Positions 57,795 through 64,000 of a stretch of DNA of 64,000 nt are shown piece after piece (the first letter of the stretch is position 1; every line of letters begins with the position of its first letter). A program made the translations under genes and the position numbers. The DNA comes from Alphaproteobacteria bacterium UBA1002. GTDB lineage: Bacteria > Pseudomonadota > Alphaproteobacteria > Rickettsiales > UBA998. The stretch covers positions 29,533 to 93,532 of the forward strand of contig DBAU01000110.1 of assembly GCA_002291845.1 (NCBI GenBank), written 5' to 3'. The notes below the pieces were generated by a model. That model searched no databases. It was given only the letters and a program-made list of their open reading frames with translations, and had not been told where the DNA came from.

Positions 57795-57932
57795 TTATTT
57801 ATGGTAGCGGTTTGCGGTCTTTTCGGGTTTCTGGTCGCCCGTCAGAAAATCTCCCATGACATAGCCCCGATAATTAGCAAGTGTCATAAGAGTAATCAGT
57901 AGCGCGCAGTAAGCAGTAAATATTTTCGGCAT
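57795..57932 (-). CDS. Small membrane-anchored protein of the DUF350 cluster
   Basis: A 45-residue protein with one N-terminal span (about 4-19, FTAYCALLITLMTLANYRGY) and a soluble tail ending Arg-Tyr-His-Lys. It fits between the DUF4178 gene (2 bases before) and DUF350 (11 bases after). Short proteins with an Asn-Tyr-Arg-Gly-Tyr motif after the span and a Tyr-His-Lys end are familiar from this kind of cluster, which supports it being real. Confidence 0.7.
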   Translation of the reverse strand: MPKIFTAYCALLITLMTLANYRGYVMGDFLTGDQKPEKTANRYHK

Positions 57933-57934
57933 AA

Positions 57935-59308
57935 TTAATCATCATCAAAATTATTATTACCCTCGTCACCGTGTGCGTCATTGGAATGCGCAAAGTCGCT
58001 ATCGGACCAGCGCTTAGTTTCAAAAAACAACATGCGGATGGAAGCAAAAAACGGATAAACAATCAGCAACCAAAAAGTGAGCAGGATGTTGGACACAGAA
58101 GAAACATCTCGCGTTACGCTGATTGAGAAGGTGACGGGAGCCCCATTTTGGAAAGCCCCCCACTCAGCATCGATCAGCAGTCGATAAGAGCCAGGGGGGA
58201 CCCGGGAGAGAGTGGTCGTGTCGAATTGGGCGCCTTCATGCCAGCTTTCACCCCCCGCATATCCCGAATAATACTCAATGGCATGCTGAAAATTATATGC
58301 TTCATGGGTTTGCTCATTCACCAGTGATAAGCCGAGCTCTACCCAGTCATTCTGCACCGGTGAAGCGCTTTGGATAAGCACATTGCCTGCCTCAGGCAAC
58401 TGAAAGGCAGCGGAGCTAAATGTTTGCCCTTTTTGGTAGGGCTGAATATACCCTTGAGTGGAGTAAACATGTGCATTTTCTGCCATAAAAGCCATTAAAA
58501 TGTGAATCCCCACCGCACAGACAATGGCAATAAAAGCCACCTTCCAAATTTTCCATAAATAACCTTTTGGGTATGGGCTTGGCTGATGAGGAGCCACGCC
58601 CGTTTTTGCAGGCATTTCCGATGTTATCTTAAATGCCTCTTTGATTTCATTCGCCGCAATGTATTGACCCAGTGAGATGTTTATTTCCTGATCATGACTT
58701 TCAACGCTCAGCATGAGCGGCGGTGAGATATAATCCGCCACTTCCGTGCGCTCATCCACCTTTACCCGCCAGTAGAACTCGCCTTTTACGTATCTTACAA
58801 AAGCATGCCCTTTGAGAAATATTCTGAATTCCTCACCATCTAATAATACTTCTTGCGCAAACCCTGCACCCGGGACATCTCTGCGGAGGACTTTGACAAA
58901 GCTCCAATGCCCTGCCGATTGGACAAGAAAACGAAACCCGTGATAGGGATTGAATAACAGATATTCATCCCAGTGATATTCGCCAGAGCCATCGGACTTA
59001 TCCATATAGCCGATGACTTCCCAGTCAATGCCCTGCAAGCGTCCACGAGCCCCCATTTCAATCAGGGTGGAACGATTTTTTTTGTTTGCATGGGATATAA
59101 TTCGATAGTTTTCATCGGTTACATCGATCACCGTGGAGCAGTAACGGCAAACGGCATCAATCGAGATGCCGACCGCTTTAATCTCCAGCGCCCCGCCACA
59201 GGCAGGGCAATTGAATAGTTTAGGCTTGCCTTTGGGATTTTCGGCTGGTGACCTGGCTTGCTGTAACGCGCCAGATTCTGAAACGTGTGGAGTGATGATT
59301 TCGTCCAT
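57935..59308 (-). CDS. DUF4178 protein with zinc ribbon and membrane spans
   Basis: A 457-residue protein. The N-terminus has a zinc ribbon (NCPACGGALEI and AVCRYCSTVID), then a DUF4178 domain (about 70-215, GSGEYHWDEYLLFNPYHGF), a membrane span (about 255-275), an extracytoplasmic beta-rich domain (about 280-410), a second span and an acidic tail. TGATG joins it to the preceding gene; GGAGG lies 7 bases before ATG 59308. It is a larger, membrane-anchored relative of the gene before it. Confidence 0.85.
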   Translation of the reverse strand: MDEIITPHVSESGALQQARSPAENPKGKPKLFNCPACGGALEIKAVGISIDAVCRYCSTVIDVTDENYRIISHANKKNRSTLIEMGARGRLQGIDWEVIGYMDKSDGSGEYHWDEYLLFNPYHGFRFLVQSAGHWSFVKVLRRDVPGAGFAQEVLLDGEEFRIFLKGHAFVRYVKGEFYWRVKVDERTEVADYISPPLMLSVESHDQEINISLGQYIAANEIKEAFKITSEMPAKTGVAPHQPSPYPKGYLWKIWKVAFIAIVCAVGIHILMAFMAENAHVYSTQGYIQPYQKGQTFSSAAFQLPEAGNVLIQSASPVQNDWVELGLSLVNEQTHEAYNFQHAIEYYSGYAGGESWHEGAQFDTTTLSRVPPGSYRLLIDAEWGAFQNGAPVTFSISVTRDVSSVSNILLTFWLLIVYPFFASIRMLFFETKRWSDSDFAHSNDAHGDEGNNNFDDD

Positions 59309-60015
59309 CACCACCCCTCCAGAGGCCGGAGATTATCGCATCGTAAATCGTTCCACTCCACGTAATCGCCAACAAAAATACGCTTCTGACCCTCATGGAT
59401 CTCAATGCAGGCAAACTCCCCATCCGTCCCCATAAGATCAATGGAAAGTGTTTTGCGGCCCTTGGGCGCTGAAAAAGGCAACTCCCCCTCACTCCCAATA
59501 CAGGTGGCGTGCTTTACGTCCACCACGGTGAGCATTTTCTGCTGAAGCTTTATATGATCACCAATATCCAAAGGCCCTTGCGCTTCATCCTCATCCCCAT
59601 CCTTTGTTATGCGCCGCTGCATTTCAAACTCTGCAAAGCGCTTATTGAGGGCTTCTTCTGTTTTGGGATGAAGCGGTTCATCCAACTCAAAGCTTACGCC
59701 ATAGCTGCCCTGCGCCTCTGCAAGCCATCCCTTGCGTCCATCATCAGAATACAGAAACCATTCATTCCATACACCGGATTCCCACGCAATCTTGAGCCGC
59801 CCAATGATGCTAAAGCGAACCCCTTTGTAGAAACCGCTTGTCCCAATTTGTAGCGGGCTCATGTCCTCTGGAAGTTCCGCCATGGTTCCGATGGACTCAA
59901 CATCGACATCGTGACGCACCACCATCGAGTGACAATAACGACAAACCGCATACACCGAGAGCCGTGACTGAAACACAAGTTCTGCGGCGCAAGAGGGACA
60001 AGTATATTTTGTCAT
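59308..60015 (-). CDS. DUF4178 protein with zinc ribbon
   Basis: A soluble 235-residue protein with an N-terminal zinc ribbon (YTCPSCAAELVF and AVCRYCHSMVV) followed by a DUF4178 domain (GVWNEWFLYSDDGRKGWL) and a second beta-rich half ending in YVEWNDLRCDNLRPL. No membrane span. It lies 6 bases after the SPFH gene and overlaps the next DUF4178 gene by one base. Function unknown; the family is always found with membrane-stress-like partners. Confidence 0.87.
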   Translation of the reverse strand: MTKYTCPSCAAELVFQSRLSVYAVCRYCHSMVVRHDVDVESIGTMAELPEDMSPLQIGTSGFYKGVRFSIIGRLKIAWESGVWNEWFLYSDDGRKGWLAEAQGSYGVSFELDEPLHPKTEEALNKRFAEFEMQRRITKDGDEDEAQGPLDIGDHIKLQQKMLTVVDVKHATCIGSEGELPFSAPKGRKTLSIDLMGTDGEFACIEIHEGQKRIFVGDYVEWNDLRCDNLRPLEGW

Positions 60016-60021
60016 TAGTAT

Positions 60022-61017
60022 CTAAATTTTACTTAGAATTTCTGCTTTTTTACTATCAAACTCCGCCTGGGTCAAAATGCCTTTTTTGAATAAGTCACCC
60101 AGCCTTTCAAGCATCTGAATCGGATCCTCTGTCGGCGAATCTGTGTCAGAGCTTCCCGGCTTTGTTACCAAATTATCCACCATCATCTGCCCCATGGCGA
60201 TCCCTGCTCCAAGGCCAGCGCCGGCACCCGCAACACCTCCTGGATTGGCCGCCGCCAAAGCAATGCTATCCGCCGCCTGAAACTGGGTATATTTATTCAA
60301 GTCCCCCACCATACGCATGGATGACACACGATCGAGATGTTGTTGTAACGCTTCCGGCAAAGAAAGGCTTTGGACATAAAAGCCTGTCAGCTCAAGCCCG
60401 AGCTTTTTAAACTCTGGCGCCACCACTTCCTTGAGCTTGGCAGAAAAATCTGACTGGCTTGCTGCCATGTCAATAAACGCGACATCGCTTTGCGCAAGAA
60501 ACGATGAGATAGAGGTCAGCACGATGGCACGCAATTGCCCTTCCAGATCCCTCGTGCGATATATCTCGCTTGTTCCGCTGATGTTGGTCCAGAACGTTTG
60601 CAGATCCGAAAGGCGATAGGAATAGTTACCGTTCGCGCGAAGGCGCAGCGCACCGAATTCTTTGTCTCTTACCGTAATTGGCTCTGGAGTACCCCATTTC
60701 TGATCCAGCTGCTCGCGCAGAGAAAAGAAATACACATCTGACTTAAACGGAGATTCAAAAAACTTATCCCAATTTTGCAAATACGTCAGAATGGGGAGAG
60801 TTTTAGTGGTCAGGGTATGGGTGCCAGGCTCAAACACGTCCGCCACCTTGCCTTCATTCGCAAACATGGCGGTTTGGGTGTCTCGCACAATAAGCTGTGC
60901 GCCATTTTGAATTTCCATCCCCTCCATCGGATAACGGAACGCAAGCACACCTGACTCCTGTTCCGTCCACTGGATAACATCGATAAACTGCTTTGAAATG
61001 AAACTGAACAAACCCAT
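60022..61017 (-). CDS. SPFH/virion-core-like protein with SHOCT tail
   Basis: A 331-residue SPFH (band 7) protein of the YdjI/virion-core type, starting MGLFSFISKQFIDVIQW. The SPFH domain covers about 25-240 (VADVFEPGTHTLTTKTLPIL), a Gly/Ala-rich linker follows (GGVAGAGAGLGAGIAMGQMM) and the end is a SHOCT-like helical hairpin (LERLGDLFKKGILTQAEFDS). GGAGGG close to the ATG gives strong translation. Such proteins scaffold membrane microdomains; here it heads the DUF4178-DUF350-polyamine genes. Confidence 0.92.
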   Translation of the reverse strand: MGLFSFISKQFIDVIQWTEQESGVLAFRYPMEGMEIQNGAQLIVRDTQTAMFANEGKVADVFEPGTHTLTTKTLPILTYLQNWDKFFESPFKSDVYFFSLREQLDQKWGTPEPITVRDKEFGALRLRANGNYSYRLSDLQTFWTNISGTSEIYRTRDLEGQLRAIVLTSISSFLAQSDVAFIDMAASQSDFSAKLKEVVAPEFKKLGLELTGFYVQSLSLPEALQQHLDRVSSMRMVGDLNKYTQFQAADSIALAAANPGGVAGAGAGLGAGIAMGQMMVDNLVTKPGSSDTDSPTEDPIQMLERLGDLFKKGILTQAEFDSKKAEILSKI

Positions 61018-61041
61018 GAAACCCTCCGGTTTTAAAAAATA

Positions 61042-61239
61042 TTAGTTATCGGTATTCTTTTTGTGCTCCCGCAACAGCAACTCCAAAGCAACAAGGGCCG
61101 GCCCAGGAACGGCCACCTTGCCAGCAAGCCAGCGACGCACCGTACTGCTATCCACCCTCAGCACTTCAGCCATCCGCGTCTGCCACCCCCAGCTTCCATA
61201 GAGCTGCTCGCCAATCTCTCGAAGCTGTTCGGGAGTCAT
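61042..61239 (-). CDS. Small helix-turn-helix transcriptional regulator
   Basis: A 65-residue single-domain DNA-binding protein. The HTH is TRMAEVLRVDSSTVRRWLAG (about residues 21-40), close to XRE/Cro and YiaG-type domains. It is the first gene of the SPFH operon (24 bases before the SPFH gene). Two identical 13-bp palindromes lie just upstream, so it probably represses its own operon (inference). Confidence 0.82.
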   Translation of the reverse strand: MTPEQLREIGEQLYGSWGWQTRMAEVLRVDSSTVRRWLAGKVAVPGPALVALELLLREHKKNTDN

Positions 61240-61275
61240 ATCAATAATCTGCCCTTTATAACGCTATTCTAATTA

Positions 61276-61288
61276 GCGCATTATGCAC
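61276..61288. promoter_or_regulatory. Proximal operator-like palindrome
   Basis: GCGCATTATGCAC, one mismatch from the perfect palindrome at 61307-61319, 36 bases upstream of the HTH gene. It overlaps the spacer of a candidate promoter whose -35 (TTGATA on the minus strand) is at 61293-61298. Confidence 0.55.
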
Positions 61289-61306
61289 TATTTATCAAGA
61301 GAATTC

Positions 61307-61319
61307 GTGCATTATGCAC
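61307..61319. promoter_or_regulatory. Distal operator-like palindrome
   Basis: GTGCATTATGCAC is a perfect odd-length palindrome (6-bp half-sites GTGCAT). It lies 31 bases centre to centre from the proximal copy, about three helical turns, and shares the core CATTATGCACTA with it. Confidence 0.6.
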
Positions 61320-61457
61320 TAACTTAGGTCATCACTCTGACAGATCTACCGACCGGACAAGCCTTTGCGTCACCACCTTGAAGCATGGCTGGCGAGCCGC
61401 TGAGGTTCATGCTACATCCTTGCTTTACTAAGACAGCCATCCGCCGCGGAGTGTTCC

Positions 61458-62465
61458 ATGAAAAAAGTTACGGCCTACGCCGCATATGCTCCGCGAGAAG
61501 CCCTGCGACCCTTTGAGTTCACCCTGGGAGCGCTGGGCGCAGAACAGGTGGACGTAAAGGTTGAGTTTTGCGGTATCTGCCATTCTGACCTAAGCATGAT
61601 TCACAATGACTGGGGTATGAGCACATACCCGCTGGTGCCCGGCCATGAAATCATCGGCATCGTTGAGGCGGTAGGCGAACGGGTCTCCACGCTAAGCGTG
61701 GGTCAGCGCGTGGGCATCGGCTGGTTTAGCGGCAGCTGCATGTATTGTTCGCAGTGCATGTCCGGGGATCATAATCTTTGCCATCGCGCAGAACAAACCA
61801 TCGTTGCGCGGCATGGCGGGTTTGCCGATCGTGTGCGTTGCAACGCAGAATGGGCGATTCCCCTACCCGAGGAGATGGATGCGGAAAAAGCTGGCCCCCT
61901 GTTTTGCGGAGGCGCCACGGTGTTCAACCCGCTGGTACAACATGGCATTCGTCCGACAGATCGCGTCGGGGTTATTGGGATAGGTGGGCTCGGCCATCTC
62001 GCACTGCAATTCTTGAATAAATGGGGCTGCGAGGTCACAGCGTTCACCTCATCAACTTCTAAAGCTGAAGAGACCGTTACGCTTGGCGCGCATCACGCGG
62101 TTCACTCAAAAGATGATGCCGCGCTTGGCAAACTGGCAGGGACCTTCGATTTCATCCTGAACACGGTGAATGTCAGCCTCAATTGGGGGGCATACATTAA
62201 TGCGCTTGCCCCACGTGGTATCTTCCATACCGTCGGTGCCGTGCCGGACCCCATCGCGGTGGGAGCGTTTGATCTGATTGGCCGCCAGCGCAGCGTATCG
62301 GGCTCTCCCGTGGCCAGCCCCGAAGTAACCCGAAAAATGGTAGAATTCAGCCACCGCCATGGCATTTCTGCGATAACCGAAACCTTTGCGATGCAAGAAG
62401 TCAATGCAGCCTTGGCGCATCTTCATGCAGGCCGTGCAAAATACCGCGTTGTGCTAAAAGCCTAA
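61458..62465 (+). CDS. Zinc-dependent NAD(P) alcohol dehydrogenase (YahK/CAD type)
   Basis: A 335-residue medium-chain alcohol dehydrogenase. Catalytic zinc ligands are Cys41 (GICHSD) and His63-Glu64 (PGHEIIG); the structural zinc site is Cys94, 97, 100 and 108. The Rossmann motif is GVIGIGGLGHLA and NADP preference is suggested by FTSSTSKAEE. It resembles YahK/cinnamyl-alcohol-dehydrogenase-like aldehyde reductases. GGAG lies 6 bases before the ATG. It is divergent from the SPFH operon and could share the palindromic control region. Confidence 0.93.
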   Translation: MKKVTAYAAYAPREALRPFEFTLGALGAEQVDVKVEFCGICHSDLSMIHNDWGMSTYPLVPGHEIIGIVEAVGERVSTLSVGQRVGIGWFSGSCMYCSQCMSGDHNLCHRAEQTIVARHGGFADRVRCNAEWAIPLPEEMDAEKAGPLFCGGATVFNPLVQHGIRPTDRVGVIGIGGLGHLALQFLNKWGCEVTAFTSSTSKAEETVTLGAHHAVHSKDDAALGKLAGTFDFILNTVNVSLNWGAYINALAPRGIFHTVGAVPDPIAVGAFDLIGRQRSVSGSPVASPEVTRKMVEFSHRHGISAITETFAMQEVNAALAHLHAGRAKYRVVLKA

Positions 62466-62487
62466 GCAGACTTAGCGCCTGATGGTT

Positions 62488-62518
62488 AGGGGCGACAGCA
62501 TTAAAGCCGCCCCCTTTT
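62488..62518 (+). terminator. Probable terminator of the alcohol dehydrogenase gene
   Basis: GGGGCG (62489-62494) pairs with CGCCCC (62508-62513), followed by CTTTT. It lies 23 bases after the stop codon, between two convergent genes. Confidence 0.5.
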
Positions 62519-62545
62519 AGCCTCGAAAGAAAAGCGTGGCAGGTG

Positions 62546-63730
62546 TCAGGCAGCCATGCGATTGGCGGGGCCCCCACGGCGGCGGCGGCGAGCACGGGCA
62601 GGATGGCCTTTACCTTTAGCCGGACGTGGCCCGCCTTCCAGCTTCTCCCCCGGATGCATCAGGCGATGAATGGCGCGCCACTTCACACCATCCTCCGGAG
62701 TGAGGAACGAGACAGCGGCGCCTTCTGCACCGGCACGGGCGGTACGGCCTAAGCGGTGGATGAAATCCTCTGGGCTTTGCGGCAGGTCGTAATTAATCAC
62801 ATGCTCGATATGCGGGATATCAAGGCCGCGTGCCGCAATATCAGTCGCCACCATGATGCGGTGACGCTTGTCACGGAATGCCTGAATGACCCGTTCTCGG
62901 CGGCGCTGCTGAAGATCGCCATGAATGGCCTCCGCACTGAAACGCTCCTTACGTAGTTTGTCAGCAAGACGGTCCGCCAGGTGTTTCGTTTTCACGAAAA
63001 CAATGATCGAGCCGGCACGTTGATCCAGTTGCTGCAGCAGGGCGGCATACTTCTCTGCCTGCGGCAGGCGGATCAATTCCTGGGCTATGTTCGCGGCAGG
63101 TACCGTCGTCGAGCCTACGGAGACACGCTCCGGGTTGCTGAGATACTTGGCGGAGATCTTCAAGATATTATCCGGCAGGGTGGCCGAAAACATGAGCGTC
63201 TGGCGTTGTTTAGGCAGGAACTTAAAGATACGATCCAACTGCACCGCAAAGCCCATATCGAGCATACGGTCCATCTCATCAAGCACCAGGAAGCTGGCCT
63301 CGTGAAGGTTCAAGCTCCCACGCTCCAGATGGTCATTGATGCGGCCCGGCGTCCCCACCAGCACCCGCGGGCGCTGCTTCAGCTGGCGTAGCTGTTGATG
63401 CATCGAGTCACCGCCAATCAGCAACGCGGTTTTAATAGGTGATTGTTTGCCGAGCATCTGCGTGATGGCCGCCAGCACCTGCACCGCTAGTTCACGAGTC
63501 GGGGTGAGCACCAGCGCGGTGCTGCGGGCATCAGTGAGCAGACGGGCCACCAGCGGAATGCCAAAGGCGCCGGTTTTGCCGGTGCCGGTCTGGGCGGAGC
63601 CGAGGATATCGCGGCCCTGCAACGCCAGCGGGATGGCTTGCATCTGAATCGGCGTCGGGGTCGTGAAGTTCATGGCTTTCAGCGACGCACACAACGCCGG
63701 AGGTAAGCCGAATTGGTCAAAATCGGTCAT
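62546..63730 (-). CDS. DEAD-box ATP-dependent RNA helicase (RhlE-like)
   Basis: A 394-residue RNA helicase with all family motifs: Q-motif (MNFTTPTPIQMQAIP), Walker A AQTGTGKTGAF, PTRELAVQV, GTPGR, DEMD (VLDEMDRMLDMGF; the family's usual last residue is Ala or His), SAT, and the C-terminal domain ATDIAARGLDIPHIEHVINYD and HRLGRTARAG. The C-terminus is a short Arg-rich tail (ARARRRRRGG). I use ATG 63730; the frame extends to 63781. RhlE-type helicases are often cold-induced; a cold-shock gene lies just upstream. Confidence 0.94.
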   Translation of the reverse strand: MTDFDQFGLPPALCASLKAMNFTTPTPIQMQAIPLALQGRDILGSAQTGTGKTGAFGIPLVARLLTDARSTALVLTPTRELAVQVLAAITQMLGKQSPIKTALLIGGDSMHQQLRQLKQRPRVLVGTPGRINDHLERGSLNLHEASFLVLDEMDRMLDMGFAVQLDRIFKFLPKQRQTLMFSATLPDNILKISAKYLSNPERVSVGSTTVPAANIAQELIRLPQAEKYAALLQQLDQRAGSIIVFVKTKHLADRLADKLRKERFSAEAIHGDLQQRRRERVIQAFRDKRHRIMVATDIAARGLDIPHIEHVINYDLPQSPEDFIHRLGRTARAGAEGAAVSFLTPEDGVKWRAIHRLMHPGEKLEGGPRPAKGKGHPARARRRRRGGPANRMAA

Positions 63731-63755
63731 GTATGATCCATGGATAAAGCGCACA

Positions 63756-63791
63756 GACGCCCCACTGGCTGACACAGCCATGCGGGGCGTC
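63756..63791 (-). promoter_or_regulatory. Two-tier hairpin between the cold-shock gene and the helicase
   Basis: Outer 8-bp stem GACGCCCC/GGGGCGTC (63756-63763 with 63784-63791) encloses an inner 5-bp stem TGGCT/AGCCA (63766-63770 with 63776-63780). It has no U-run, so it is less likely a terminator than a leader or 3'-end structure. Confidence 0.5.
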
Positions 63792-63827
63792 CGGCATTAA
63801 TGATAATGAGGCGAAGTCGCGCCGTGG

Positions 63828-64000
63828 TTAGGCAGCGAGCAGCTTCAGGTTGGCCGCTGACGTCTTGCCTTTGTTGGTGGCCAGCTCGTAGCTGACTTTC
63901 TGGCCTTCATTGAGGCTGTCTACACCGGCACGCTCCAGTGCGCTGATATGCACAAATACGTCTGCGCCACCTTGCTCAGGTGCAATGAAACCATAACCCT
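63828..64000 (-). CDS. Cold-shock domain protein (partial, cut by window edge)
   Basis: The C-terminal 56 or so residues of a CspA-like single-stranded nucleic-acid-binding protein. GYGFI at the window edge is the end of RNP1, DVFVHISALERAG contains RNP2 (VFVH), and GQKVSYEL is the last strand. It ends KLLAA. The start and the expected 5' leader lie beyond the window. Confidence 0.93.
   Translation of the reverse strand, partial: GYGFIAPEQGGADVFVHISALERAGVDSLNEGQKVSYELATNKGKTSAANLKLLAA

Overview
The window looks like a chromosomal segment from an alphaproteobacterium with a Gram-negative, heptose-containing envelope. The evidence is gene order and family content: rplM-rpsI, DUF1192 and TrcR/DUF1013 proteins, a cysteine-free L31, and the run yebC-ruvC-ruvA-ruvB-ybgC-tolQRAB-pal-cpoB-tilS-ftsH-glmM, which is a known alphaproteobacterial arrangement. 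I cannot place it to a genus by reading alone. Most of the window is dense, ordinary housekeeping DNA with short gaps.

Layout. 1-8.6 kb: ribosomal proteins, a PAS_5 protein, a phosphate transporter (pstCAB without pstS) with a PhoR-like kinase, a patatin-like lipase, DUF1192 and a quinone-oxidoreductase-like enzyme. 8.6-13.4 kb: trcR, hldE, rpmE, thiD, glmM. 13.5-26.6 kb: ftsH, tilS, the Tol-Pal operon and the Ruv/YebC block, all on the minus strand. 27-34.8 kb: GDP-mannose supply genes (manC, phosphomannomutase) and the cell-elongation genes mreC, mreD, mrdA and rodA, without mreB.

34.8-44.2 kb holds the most interesting set: a SapC-like protein, a large two-partner-secretion adhesin (TpsA) and its outer-membrane pore (TpsB), a LapG-type periplasmic cysteine protease with an intact Cys-His-Asp triad, and a divergent membrane sensor with a degenerate HD-GYP domain. 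The adhesin ends in two copies of a Ser-Pro-Ala-Ala-Gly-Gly motif, which resembles LapG cleavage sites, and a C-terminal cysteine pair. I infer a regulated adhesin-release module in which a dead HD-GYP receptor may take the place of LapD.

44.3-50.6 kb: tRNA-Thr, small proteins, an atypical SDR, a type IV pilin-like protein, cutA and tRNA-Gln. Next comes a scar of broken genes (serine recombinase, UvrD-like helicase and another fragment) and an unrecognised 473-residue protein. This is the one clearly accessory stretch.

50.6-61.3 kb: a CPBP protease, then a minus-strand cluster apparently read from 61.24 kb: small HTH regulator, SPFH protein, two DUF4178 proteins, a 45-residue protein, DUF350, membrane aminopropyltransferase (SpeE-like), Tat-exported flavin oxidoreductase, polytopic membrane protein and SpeD. 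Below it lie very small membrane-protein genes and an outer-membrane beta-barrel. Two 13-bp palindromes sit in front of the HTH gene. 61.4-64 kb: zinc alcohol dehydrogenase, a DEAD-box helicase and a cold-shock gene cut by the window edge.

All calls come from reading sequence and translations; no database search was run.
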